Of a DNA stretch of 64,000 bases, positions 12,532 through 22,093 are shown in pieces; positions within the stretch are counted from its first letter, which is position 1, and each line of letters opens with the position of its first letter. The stretch spans positions 48,598 through 112,597 of the forward strand of contig JAALGZ010000072.1 in NCBI GenBank assembly GCA_015227615.1, in the 5' to 3' direction. The DNA comes from Labyrinthula sp. Ha (lineage: Eukaryota; Sar; Bigyra; Labyrinthulida; Labyrinthulaceae). The position numbers and the translations under genes were made by a program. The notes under the pieces are model-generated. The model was not told the origin of the DNA. It did no database searches and saw only the letters and a program-made list of their open reading frames with translations.

Positions 12532-14226
12532 TCAAAATATGTATGAGAGAAGCTTAGTTAACATGTGCAACTTTTCCGTCTCTGAGGTGATTCCATATGG
12601 CATATGAGTCGAAAGCTTGAAAACCACTTCATCAAAGGTAGATGTGTTAGCAGGATAAATCCTTTCAAATCCACCTCTTCCTTCACTCTCAGAAAACATG
12701 GCTAGAATGTGCTCCATATCTTTCTCACTTAAATTATTCAGAGTGTTCTCTGTCGCATAGTCAATTTGGTAACTAAAGTGCAACTGCATTAGTATTTTAG
12801 CTAGTGGATAAGCTAGTTTCTGCTGATTGAACAAGAGCTGAATTACATCGTGTGCCATATGTTTCTTTGTATTATCATACTGAGAATCAATGTTTTGAGA
12901 AAGTTGCATGCTAGGCTCACCATTGACTTCTATTACTCTTGGGACAAGGTCTTCGTCAACGATAATATCTACTCCAATTAGCTGATAGCAATGCTTACAA
13001 TCATATGTCCACGAAGAAGCACCTGCCTTCTTAAATGCTCTAACGAACGGAATTTCAGCAGATAAAAACACTTTCGTTATAGCATTGCTGATGCTCTGCC
13101 ATAACAGTGCAAACTTTTTCTGACCAATTTTTTGTTTCATATAAGCCCTCAATTGCTCAAAGTTCCAAGTCAACTCATCAACATCCACCCCACTTTTTTT
13201 GTTCACAGATGTGTTGGTTAGGAATGATGTCCTTCGTCCACCATTTCTTGCCCTCTTATCATATTTCGTAGAAGCAAAACGAACTAAACCATCATTGTAT
13301 AAGTACAATCGTAAGGGATTTAGCGAAGTAACTAAGATATAAGTTCGCATATCCCACTTTCGACCATTGATTAAGAAAGGCCGGCTTAGGTATTCTTGAA
13401 CCAGTGCCTGATCAAAATCTTGAAAACTCTTGCCCATCGCAGAAAGTTGTAAATAGTTATCAATGACAAATATACCATTTCCCTCTCCCCTGTCAGTGGG
13501 TTTTACGATGAAGGAACTGTTCTTGTATTTACTTTTAGCCTCAATGAAAAATCGTTTCGAATCCTTTGGTAAAATCCAGCAGGGAAAAACATAGTTCATA
13601 CTTTCTTCTGAATGACCACTAAGTTCTTGGAACTGATTCATGCTTTCACAGAATCTATCTTTATTCCAAAGAATTTTTCTTAGTCCAACTATTCGATTTA
13701 CTTTCTGTCTATGTTCAAGCTTACTAAGCTCGGAAGGTTCAATACAATGAGTTTTTCCATCAAAAAGGTCTAAACACAACATTATATCCCAATTCTTATG
13801 CTTCTCAGTTTGAAGTTCAAGCTTTGTAGTCTTGAAAGGAAAAAAGTTCATTTTTTCAAATGTATCCATCCATAAAGTTAGATCCCTTTTTAATACAAAG
13901 CTTTTCCCCAGTATGGCAATTCTGGGGGTGTAGTCTGGAGGAAACAACCTTTTCTTCTCCAGGGCCTGCAGTGTGGAAATGATCCTAATAAAACCAAGCT
14001 TTTTTGGCAGTGGTGAATAAGCCTTGTGATCATTAAGTTTTGCTGAAGAATCTCCATCCAGCTCCCGGTCTCTCTCGAAATCTTCTTCCCTCAATCCTTT
14101 CAGCTCCTTGAAGACTTGCTGCGAATCGTTCCTCAGCTTATATAATACCTCAACATTCACCAAGACAAAAAATATAGCCAGAAGCAAGAAAAACCTTAAA
14201 TTTAAATCTTTCGTTTCATTCTTCAT
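12532..14226 (-). CDS. tubulin-tyrosine-ligase-like (TTL/TTLL) ATP-grasp protein with N-terminal membrane anchor
   Basis: A 564-residue protein. Residues 11-29 form a single hydrophobic segment (RFFLLLAIFFVLVNVEVLY) after a short charged start, so it looks like a signal-anchor (type II) protein. The TTL ATP-grasp domain covers about 180-470: VKPTDRGEGNGIF (about 241-253) is the nucleotide-binding loop, VQEYLSRPFLINGRKWDMR (about 276-294) the signature around the substrate pocket, and IGVDIIVD...VIEVNGEPS (about 424-446) supplies metal-binding Asp/Glu/Asn. TTL-family enzymes ligate an amino acid (Tyr, Glu or Gly) to a carboxylate, usually on tubulin. A membrane anchor is unusual for the family, so the substrate may not be tubulin. 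It is divergently transcribed from the CDPK-like gene, with 218 bp between start codons. Confidence 0.88.
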   Translation of the reverse strand: MKNETKDLNLRFFLLLAIFFVLVNVEVLYKLRNDSQQVFKELKGLREEDFERDRELDGDSSAKLNDHKAYSPLPKKLGFIRIISTLQALEKKRLFPPDYTPRIAILGKSFVLKRDLTLWMDTFEKMNFFPFKTTKLELQTEKHKNWDIMLCLDLFDGKTHCIEPSELSKLEHRQKVNRIVGLRKILWNKDRFCESMNQFQELSGHSEESMNYVFPCWILPKDSKRFFIEAKSKYKNSSFIVKPTDRGEGNGIFVIDNYLQLSAMGKSFQDFDQALVQEYLSRPFLINGRKWDMRTYILVTSLNPLRLYLYNDGLVRFASTKYDKRARNGGRRTSFLTNTSVNKKSGVDVDELTWNFEQLRAYMKQKIGQKKFALLWQSISNAITKVFLSAEIPFVRAFKKAGASSWTYDCKHCYQLIGVDIIVDEDLVPRVIEVNGEPSMQLSQNIDSQYDNTKKHMAHDVIQLLFNQQKLAYPLAKILMQLHFSYQIDYATENTLNNLSEKDMEHILAMFSESEGRGGFERIYPANTSTFDEVVFKLSTHMPYGITSETEKLHMLTKLLSYIF

Positions 14227-14444
14227 TCTGTCAAACGGTTAAAAGTCTCTGCATTTGCTTAGAAATCATTTGGTAACTTTCTCAACGGTTACATTTCTTC
14301 ACTATCTACCGTTACCTTCCGTCTGTTTTTTTCATTTTAACTCTTGCCAATTAACGGACACTTTCCACATAATCGGATAGCTGGAAAAAGTTAAAGCGAG
14401 AATAAAAAGTTTACACTGAATATATTAGATTTGATCTCCTATAA

Positions 14445-16940
14445 ATGCTGCCTAGAAACCGTCGACCACATAGAAGAAGTATGGAGGAGCTTCCAGTGGA
14501 AGCAATGGATCAAGACCTCTTTTCTCCTGTTGCTGAAGCTGCCTCTCCGAAAGACCATACCTCATCTACACAACTCAAGTTTCGGAGGTTGCCTAGACCA
14601 AAGAGGAAGAAACCACAAGTCGACAAACTAAAAACTGGAGATGGTCTTGTTGACAAGTTGTTGACCAAAATAAATAATGGAAGTACAAGGAGTTATAAAG
14701 AAGTTTACACGCTTAAACAAAAACTAGGTGAGGGGGCTTTTGCAAAAGTGTATTTGGCTATACACAATGAAACCGGGAAGAAGTGTGCGCTCAAAGTTAT
14801 TTCTCTAAAGATTGAACCAAGCTCAAGCAAATCAAATATGATAGGAAGTGCTAAGGCACTAAAGGCTTTGGAAAAAAAACGTAAGCAAAAGTTACTAAGA
14901 CAAAAAGTGAGAATTCTCGAGTCTGAAATTGGGGTCATGCGTCAGATATCTAAGTTTAGTTTGAACGATAAAAGAGGTTTAATGTGCTTAGAAGGAGAGG
15001 AGTGTTTTGCAAACAAGGATGAGATTGTCATTCCTTTAGAACTGCTTTCTGGTGGCGAATTGTTCGATCGATTACTTAAAAAGGAAAGATATTCAGAAAA
15101 AGATGCCGCATATATTTTAAGGCGAGTAATTAAGGGCGTAAAAGTATTACACCAAAATGGAATTGTGCATAGAGATCTTAAACCAGAGAATCTAGTTTTT
15201 GAGACAGAAGAGGAGGACTCTAGAATCAAGATCACAGATTATGGGTTAGCATTTCATTATTACAACGACAACGATCTCTTTCGCAAGAGCATTGTTGGTA
15301 GCCCGGGATACATTGCTCCTGAAATTTTGAAAGATAAATTTTATACCCCAGCTTGTGATATCTGGGCAATGGGTTGTATTCTTTTCATTCTACTTGTTGG
15401 TGGTCCTCCTTTTGCAGGGGAAGATCACGATCAATTATTTGCAAGTATCAAATCTGGTGTTTACTACTATCCCACAGAGTCTAATGTCTCAGATGAAGCA
15501 AAAGATTTAGTTTCTAAAATGTTGAACTTAGACCCTAACCTGCGAATTACCGCTGCTGAGATATTGAAACATCCATGGTTACTGAAAAAAACCACTTCGG
15601 TAGATCTATTGTTTTCAATGAAGCATCTACGTGCATTCAATGCAAGAAAAAAATTAAAGAATCTTGCTATGGGATATATTGTGCGTTCCAAAACCGCTTC
15701 TAATGATCGGTTGCTGGAGCTACTTCTGGATACATCGAGAGAAGGTGGCTTCAGTGGTAAAGATCTTGTAGAGCTACGTGAGGTTTTGTTTCAGTATACT
15801 GAAGACGAAAGGCAAAGTTACATTACAGCCGATGTTCTATCTAAAGCTTTTGAAGAAATTGATATTTATGATCTTCCAGTCGATAAGATTTATGCAGTTT
15901 TTGCTGAAAAGAAAGCAAATGTATTAGTAACAGATATCCTCGTTGCCTTCTCAACAGTCTGTAAAACTTGGAAGGGTAAAGATGCCCTGAAATTCTGTTT
16001 TGAAGTTTATGATTCTGACGGAAGTGGGAAAATATCCCTGAAAGATATGCAGGAAATCATGAGACAAGTCCTTGGAAACCGCGTTGGTGGTTTGCAGACC
16101 ATCTTCAGCAACGAGAGATTCATCTCTTTCCAGGAGTTCAGTCACAAAATTTCCCGATATGGACCAGATTGGCAAATTAAGGAGAAGCTGAAGAGGACAG
16201 CAAGTAAGATGCAAAAGACTGGAACTCAGTTATTCCGTTCATTCTCTCAAATGACTCAACATGGAGTAAGCAGAGCTGGAAGAATCTCATCAACTCTAAG
16301 TTTGGCTACAATAAAATCATCTTTGAGTCTAGTAATACCTGGGAAAAAAGACGATGAGGACTTTCTGAGACGTATGAGTTCCAGTTCCAGTAGGTCTAGA
16401 TCAAGATCAAGAGGAAGATCAAGCTCTGGAATGTCGCGAAGCTACAGTCTCGTTAAGAGACAAAGTACAAAGTTTCGTCGGAATAAGACAGGAAAAAAGC
16501 TGGCCAGTCGTTTATCCGCTGCAATTTATAAAAGCAAGCCAAAACTTGAATCCTTTAATTTTTCCTCAAACTCCGGTGCTGATTCAATGCTCTCCGAGGA
16601 GCAAACTAGAGAAGTACTAGATTTGTATCACAGAGAAGTAGGTAAGAGCACTAATAGTATTATGAGACCGAGTGAGAGGCAAAAAAGTAAGAAGAAACTA
16701 TCAACAACGTTAAACAGGCGGAAAACCAAAACCGAAGATTTGGTTTCTGAGTTTGTTGATCCAAAGTCTTTCCTTTTTCACAAGACTATTAACAGAAAGA
16801 GAAATACCATGCAACTGAGAAGTAGAGAGATAAAAGAACTAAAGTCCCAGATCAAGAAAAGTAATGACCAAGCCGAAGAAAATACAGCAAAACAAACTCA
16901 GAAGAAATCAGGTACTTCAAGTGATACAGGGTTTGTGTAG
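14445..16940 (+). CDS. CDPK/CaMK-like protein kinase with degenerate EF-hand region and Ser/Arg-rich tail
   Basis: An 831-residue kinase. The glycine loop LGEGAFAKV is near residue 95, AVK-type lysine sits in CALKVISL, HRDLKPEN near 241, and GSPGYIAPEIL marks the activation segment. The DFG motif is replaced by DYG, a tolerated variant. A lysine-rich insert follows the lysine strand. After HPWLLKK comes a junction (SMKHLRAFNARKKLKNLAMGYI) resembling the autoinhibitory segment of calcium-dependent kinases. Of the expected four EF-hands only one has canonical ligands (DSDGSGKIS, about 523-531). The tail has a Ser/Arg tract (about 645-664) and many basic stretches, suggesting phosphorylation or nucleic-acid or microtubule binding. 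A second in-frame ATG lies at codon 13; I kept the first. It converges on the multipass protein gene at 17235. Confidence 0.9.
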   Translation: MLPRNRRPHRRSMEELPVEAMDQDLFSPVAEAASPKDHTSSTQLKFRRLPRPKRKKPQVDKLKTGDGLVDKLLTKINNGSTRSYKEVYTLKQKLGEGAFAKVYLAIHNETGKKCALKVISLKIEPSSSKSNMIGSAKALKALEKKRKQKLLRQKVRILESEIGVMRQISKFSLNDKRGLMCLEGEECFANKDEIVIPLELLSGGELFDRLLKKERYSEKDAAYILRRVIKGVKVLHQNGIVHRDLKPENLVFETEEEDSRIKITDYGLAFHYYNDNDLFRKSIVGSPGYIAPEILKDKFYTPACDIWAMGCILFILLVGGPPFAGEDHDQLFASIKSGVYYYPTESNVSDEAKDLVSKMLNLDPNLRITAAEILKHPWLLKKTTSVDLLFSMKHLRAFNARKKLKNLAMGYIVRSKTASNDRLLELLLDTSREGGFSGKDLVELREVLFQYTEDERQSYITADVLSKAFEEIDIYDLPVDKIYAVFAEKKANVLVTDILVAFSTVCKTWKGKDALKFCFEVYDSDGSGKISLKDMQEIMRQVLGNRVGGLQTIFSNERFISFQEFSHKISRYGPDWQIKEKLKRTASKMQKTGTQLFRSFSQMTQHGVSRAGRISSTLSLATIKSSLSLVIPGKKDDEDFLRRMSSSSSRSRSRSRGRSSSGMSRSYSLVKRQSTKFRRNKTGKKLASRLSAAIYKSKPKLESFNFSSNSGADSMLSEEQTREVLDLYHREVGKSTNSIMRPSERQKSKKKLSTTLNRRKTKTEDLVSEFVDPKSFLFHKTINRKRNTMQLRSREIKELKSQIKKSNDQAEENTAKQTQKKSGTSSDTGFV

Positions 16941-17234
16941 CTGAAGAAAGTTAGTTTGTATATCGGCAGTTTTCCTAAATGTTTGAAATAGTATTAATAT
17001 ATCAATAGCCTATTTTTGCACATAGTTGGTAGGTAACTTATACATCATCTTTAAGCTTTATGAAACTTGGTCACATATTATCTAATTTTTTCTAAGAAAT
17101 TCAACTTCAGAAAGGAAAAACTATCCACGCAAAGCATCTTAAATTAACAGTACCTGAGGCTACCCCCAATCTACGGTATTTTCATATAACTCTATTACAA
17201 ATAATAAACCTTGAAAAAGAGAAGTAGGCAACAT

Positions 17235-18434
17235 CTAGACCATCATCTGCTTGTTCTGATTTCGTGCGATTTCCATAGAGTCCACCTTCTTCCCTTGTAA
17301 GGTTCTATTACTTGTACCATCACCTTTTCCGTCTTTATTATAAAAATTAAATGTTGGAAAAAATAAAGATAATGTAGCGGCCAACTGGTTCTGAGGACTA
17401 AACACTTGTCTCACAAACACGTTGCTCACCCCTGCGTAAATCTGAAGTGCCATTGTATCTATCATTGTCTCAGCAGGGTTATCAGCAGTAAATATTACCA
17501 CGAAACTTAACGGGAAAAGGCATAGGTTTAACAACAGAGTCGGCACTACAAAAGGAACAGCTTTCCAAGTATCCCGCGCTTGTTTGGACCATGGTAAAGT
17601 AAAAAGCAGAGGAATCGCTGCGATCATTGCGAAAATCAAGTACCCCAAGTTCCTGAGAAAAATAGCCATGTTGCCAAGAGGCGAGTTTTTCACAACTTCG
17701 TTCAATAAATCTCTGCCTTTATAAACATCTTGTAATGAACCACCAATAAATAATCTCGATGCTTGTACCGCTTCAGCGAGATAGGGTAAGAGTAACAATG
17801 TCGAACATAGGAAACATAAGTATTTGAAGGCACACTCCACATCGGGTAAGTCTACTGGAGCTCCATCCACGCATAACAAATCTTCATCTTGTACAAATAC
17901 CAAAATGAGTGTAAACAAGGACATTACCAGCAAAAGGGTTGCAACGAGAGAGTTCACAATCCCGAAAGTTACGTTGAACTCAAACTGGATTTCATCATAG
18001 TTCTCCCCTTGCAATCGCTTATTAGAAATGAATGCTGGACTAGCAACAGCCTGCTGAAATGCTTCTTCACGTTTAATAGACAATTCGCTTCTAAAAGGAG
18101 TCTGTTTTTCCACAAGAGCAGATTTTCCAGAAATTCTGTTTACTACGCCAAAAGTTCTGTTTGAGGGAGAAGTCAGTTGCGTAACCAAAGCAGGACCTTT
18201 ACCAACTGTTCTTTGAGATGGGGTAACTGTTGCGTCAAGATAAAAAGAGTTATCCGTAGCTGCTGTAGTTTGTTGGACATAGGAAACATGACTTTTCGAA
18301 CTATCGTTGAACGTTCCCTGACTCTCGAAAAGAGAACTGTTCTGGTTTTGGAAAGTATTTTTCTTCTTCCGTTTCTTTCTCTTTCTAGTAGGTTTTGGTA
18401 AATTATCTGTGTTTTTTGGTTTTTCAGAATTCAT
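17235..18434 (-). CDS. multipass membrane protein of unknown function
   Basis: A 399-residue protein starting at the first ATG (18432-18434). The N-terminal 150 residues are hydrophilic and disordered, with a strong basic cluster (TRKRKKRKKKN near residue 20) and many Ser/Thr. Then come about five hydrophobic segments: NSLVATLLLVMSLFTLILVF, YLCFLCSTLLLLPYLAE, MAIFLRNLGYLIFAMIAA, VPFVVPTLLLNLCLF and a weaker one. The tail is short and polar, with GDGTSNRT. No transporter or channel signature is recognisable. The cytosolic basic head suggests phosphorylation or lipid-head-group interaction, which is inference. Confidence 0.78.
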   Translation of the reverse strand: MNSEKPKNTDNLPKPTRKRKKRKKKNTFQNQNSSLFESQGTFNDSSKSHVSYVQQTTAATDNSFYLDATVTPSQRTVGKGPALVTQLTSPSNRTFGVVNRISGKSALVEKQTPFRSELSIKREEAFQQAVASPAFISNKRLQGENYDEIQFEFNVTFGIVNSLVATLLLVMSLFTLILVFVQDEDLLCVDGAPVDLPDVECAFKYLCFLCSTLLLLPYLAEAVQASRLFIGGSLQDVYKGRDLLNEVVKNSPLGNMAIFLRNLGYLIFAMIAAIPLLFTLPWSKQARDTWKAVPFVVPTLLLNLCLFPLSFVVIFTADNPAETMIDTMALQIYAGVSNVFVRQVFSPQNQLAATLSLFFPTFNFYNKDGKGDGTSNRTLQGKKVDSMEIARNQNKQMMV

Positions 18435-19105
18435 GATTGTATTCAAAGTAGTTTTTATTGTTTTGTTTCTCAGTTCTGGCTATCCAGTATGAACAACAAC
18501 TAGTTGGTAGTTCGTAGTCACTATTTAACTATATCTACCAGGGTTTCAACGGCAAGTAAAGTTTAGAATGGTCGATAGAAGAAAGAGTATTAAATATGAA
18601 TACTTACCTCTATATTTTATCCAATATCTAATATATATAATATTTTACATATCTGAATAACTCTATCAATGGAAATGCTGATGTAAACTGCATTCAAACA
18701 ATACCCGATTTGAAATCCTCTTTTTTTTACCGAAAGAGATTTGATGAATCTGAACAGAGAACCAAAAGTACTGTTTAAGATTTTTCTGTGTTGGCATAGC
18801 AAAACTGCATAACATTAATACTATTTCTAGTCAAGGATGCAAACTGAGGAATTATCCTTATTGAGAAACTTTGGAACCTCAAACTCAGTCAAAGCAAATA
18901 TTTGGAGGTTTGATGATCCTCAACTCTTCAAAAAAGTCCTAAAAATTCTCAGTCAACTCCTCAGTTTTTGCTAGGATATCCTTGGTCAACTCGTAAGAAT
19001 TCAACTGTCATAATCAGGCAATTTCTCACTCATTTTGAGATCCAGACTTACTCAGTCACTCAGGAAAATCCTTAAAAGTCCGAATGAGTGCTCAATGAGG
19101 ACTGA
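18435..19105. other. intergenic region with CTCAGTCA-like repeated words
   Basis: Upstream flank of the multipass protein gene. Between about 18840 and 19110 short related words recur (actcagtcaa, ctcagtcaact, ttggtcaactc, actcagtcactcagg) without strict periodicity, giving a weak internal-repeat character. No gene is seen. The short frame near 18617-18802 is not supported. Confidence 0.4.
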
Positions 19106-19570
19106 TTCTGCTCCCCTACTTCTAGTCGACTGGAAGAAGAAATCTTTGAGACCCCATTTCCTTCACCTTTCGACAAATCCAAAATAAATTGTATACACAC
19201 CTGTATCCAAAACCAATGTCAGGTATTAAGTGTTGATAAGGTGCCTCAGTTGCTCCACATCAAAAAGGAAGAAACTGTAGCCGTGCTACTTGCACAACTC
19301 TTAGCAGAAAAGCAATAAAACTCTGGCCAGACATTTTTAACAACACTTGAAAATGGTCATTAAGAAAATGATGTTTTACAGGAATTTGAGAAAGTATGAC
19401 GAGGTGCGGCATTAAGATTCGCGAAAGGCCATGAAGATGAACAAGTTAAGTTTTTTTTTTGGAAAAAAAAAAACAGGCTTGTGTATTAGAACTGCAACGA
19501 CTTGGTATGAGGTTGCAAAGTTGTTAAAATGTTGATTGCTGAGAACATATCAAAACAAGTCTTTTAAGGT
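19106..19570 (+). pseudogene. decayed coding sequence, family unknown
   Basis: One frame reads as protein-like sequence for about 68 codons (19106-19318; SRLEEEIFETPFPSPFDKSK is representative). The same frame stays protein-like for roughly another 80 codons, with several breaks. There is no start codon at the open end. Composition is richer in GC and charged residues than the surrounding DNA. The family is not recognisable; it may be a dead host gene or a remnant of a mobile element. Intron gaps alone would not explain all the breaks. Confidence 0.4.
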
Positions 19571-22093
19571 TTAAATAAGTTGAGTTGTTGTAATTAATTC
19601 TAAAAAAGTCCACAAAATTTGCACGGAAACGTATAACTCCTTACGGCTACTTTGCTGATGTTTTTGCAATTCTTCCTTTCTAGCAAAGACTTAATGATTG
19701 AAGAAAATTACAACCGCTGATGTTTAAAATGTCTTAGTATCAGGAAAATTTTAGGGGAATTCGAAGTAACTAGGAGAGCAGACTCTTCATTGGTCCAGGC
19801 AATAGAAAATCTCTTTCCAATCTACCAGGGCCAGCTGTTTCCGGTTCTACTGGTAGTACCACAGAAGAGTGAGCTCTTTCATTTCTAATGACGAATGGTT
19901 TTTCACCTGCCCGATATGATCCTCTGATAAATTGAGTACTAACTCGGTAAACAGCTTTTACTGTTCATAAATTTTTGTATTTAGCTCTGCATTCTAGTTG
20001 AGATCGATTTTGCTGTTAATTTTAATTTTTTAAATCTTGCCTAAGGTAATAAATAGGCTGAAGAAACCTAAATGACTTTTTTATTCACCTAGAGAACGTT
20101 TCCTTTTCAGTAAGAAGTACTTTTTTTCTCTGACTTAAAAACAGGCTGTGGCGACCCACTCCATTGCTTCCAACTTTGATTAGAATAGCTAGTTTGCAAG
20201 AAAGAAAGAGCCATGAACCATTTGTTGTATAAAACTTTTGGGAGTATAGTTTGTCTTCGAATGCATCTATAGATTCTGCTTAATCAAGTCTCCACAGGTG
20301 CTAATTAGATCGTCAAATTGTAACACACCTAGTTAAGATGGAATGTTAAACGCGAGAGCCATTAGATGTAACTTTCATGAACTTATCTAGTTATCGTTTC
20401 GAATGAATTCGAGCGATTCATACTTTTCCTACCATGGGTGGCATGGTAAAACTGTCCGTACCAACCTCCCAAAGACAATAGCATACCTATCATCCACACC
20501 GACAAAAAAACAAAAGTTTCACTAATATAGCTTTCAAAACATGTGGCGGGGACTAGTAGACATTCCTATAGTATACAATGTCTAGCACGAGCATCAGTAA
20601 CAATAGAGGAACACGCACGAGTAGAATGATAGAGGAACCAACCATAGTTGTTGGTAAGAAGAAATAAAAATTTTCATAAAGAAAAAAAGAGTGTAATGCA
20701 TCGAACTATATGCAGCTGCTCCTTCCACAAAATATTTGTATTTTTTAAACTGTGGTTCAGCTGCTGCAGATTAGGTTAATGGATTTTTTAAGTCTTACTA
20801 TTATATCTAAGGCAACCTACTTTGCTTGTTGATATGATTTATTTAATTGAGGTTTTTAGCTCTGTTGACTTTATGAATGTTCCTTTAGTTGGTTTAATAG
20901 GTTTCCTTTTTATTAGCATGTTATAGTTTGTAACTTGTTTTGGTTAGTAACTGTTATTAAATTTTTGGTTCCCCTTGGAAATACCTTGTATATGCATTTA
21001 CTTAGTTAATTTTGACTTAAATGGTTTACTTTTAAGCTTTAGACAGCTCAAAATATTTTAGTGGATTGCATAAAAATATGGTCTTAAATGGATAATGTAA
21101 CCAACTGTTACCCATTCCGCGAATATCCATGGCCGACCTAACTACCTAACTAACAGTTCATACTATTTATAAGAAAAAAAAATCCACAGGGTGTTGACTC
21201 TCCTCTGATAAAGGATCCAGTTTCAGTTTGCACAGTTAAATAATACCACTCTTCATAATCTATACATCAGTGAGAGAACTCATAAGAGAATCCACACAGA
21301 AAATAATTCCACAGCTACTACTACTGAGAAGGCTGTTTCGCTGGAATCTATCTGCCAAACCAACTACAAGACCAACATGAAGACATCAAACTATAGCGAG
21401 AAGTATACTTGAACCAAATAGTACCAATTATACACTACAAAGTTAGCGCACTATGGAAAGAATCCCAGATACCTTACCTATACATAACAGGGCTTAAACA
21501 AGAACTGGTACAAGATATGTTGATTACCAGTGAATACTATTTGGAGGATTTTCCCTTGTTTTTATTTCTAGTATAAGATAAATGTAAAATCTCAAAACTT
21601 TGCTATTAATAATATTTTTGCAGTAATGTAAACCTTACTTGATAATGAATTACATTGGTCAGCTTCAAGGCCCCGTTTCTTCGGTGTTTATTCTGAACAA
21701 GTGAGTTCATGATGAGATAAAATTGCCAAAATTGCTCAAATTATTATAATAAAACTATATTTTGAAAGAATTAGTTATTTTAATATTTTAGTAGAGTTAA
21801 CAATTATTCCTAGTCTCATAACTTGTATTTACTTGGAAGATGTTATATTGTAGCAGCACTGGAGAACCACACAACTAACACAAACCAAGATATATCTAAA
21901 GCAGGCTTTCGGAAAAGAAAAGTAATATGAATTTCTTAGCTTAATGCAAAAGATATAAAAGAAGAAATTTAAATATCGTGTGTAACGGGAACCTAGCTTC
22001 TAAAATTGGTTGCCTCCTTTAGTCGGAATAGAAAGCATAAAATATTTCCTGTGAAATTTCCACTCAGTGGAGCATTACCACATCTCGCCAAGA
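19571..22093. other. intergenic region, about 2.5 kb
   Basis: AT-rich DNA with no supported gene. A patch at about 21230-21415 reads on the plus strand as a weak His/Lys/Thr-rich peptide (HKRIHTEN) faintly reminiscent of a zinc-finger linker. It is too short and too weak to call. Confidence 0.45.

Noticed and set aside
14705-16214. Minus-strand frames inside the CDPK-like gene
   Set aside because: Antisense shadows of a well-supported kinase gene.
19106-19570. Idea that in-frame stops here mean a reassigned genetic code
   Set aside because: All three stops end well-supported genes in the window (TAG for the CDPK-like gene, TGA for HIS7 and the TTL, TAA for IST1), so decay is the simpler reading.
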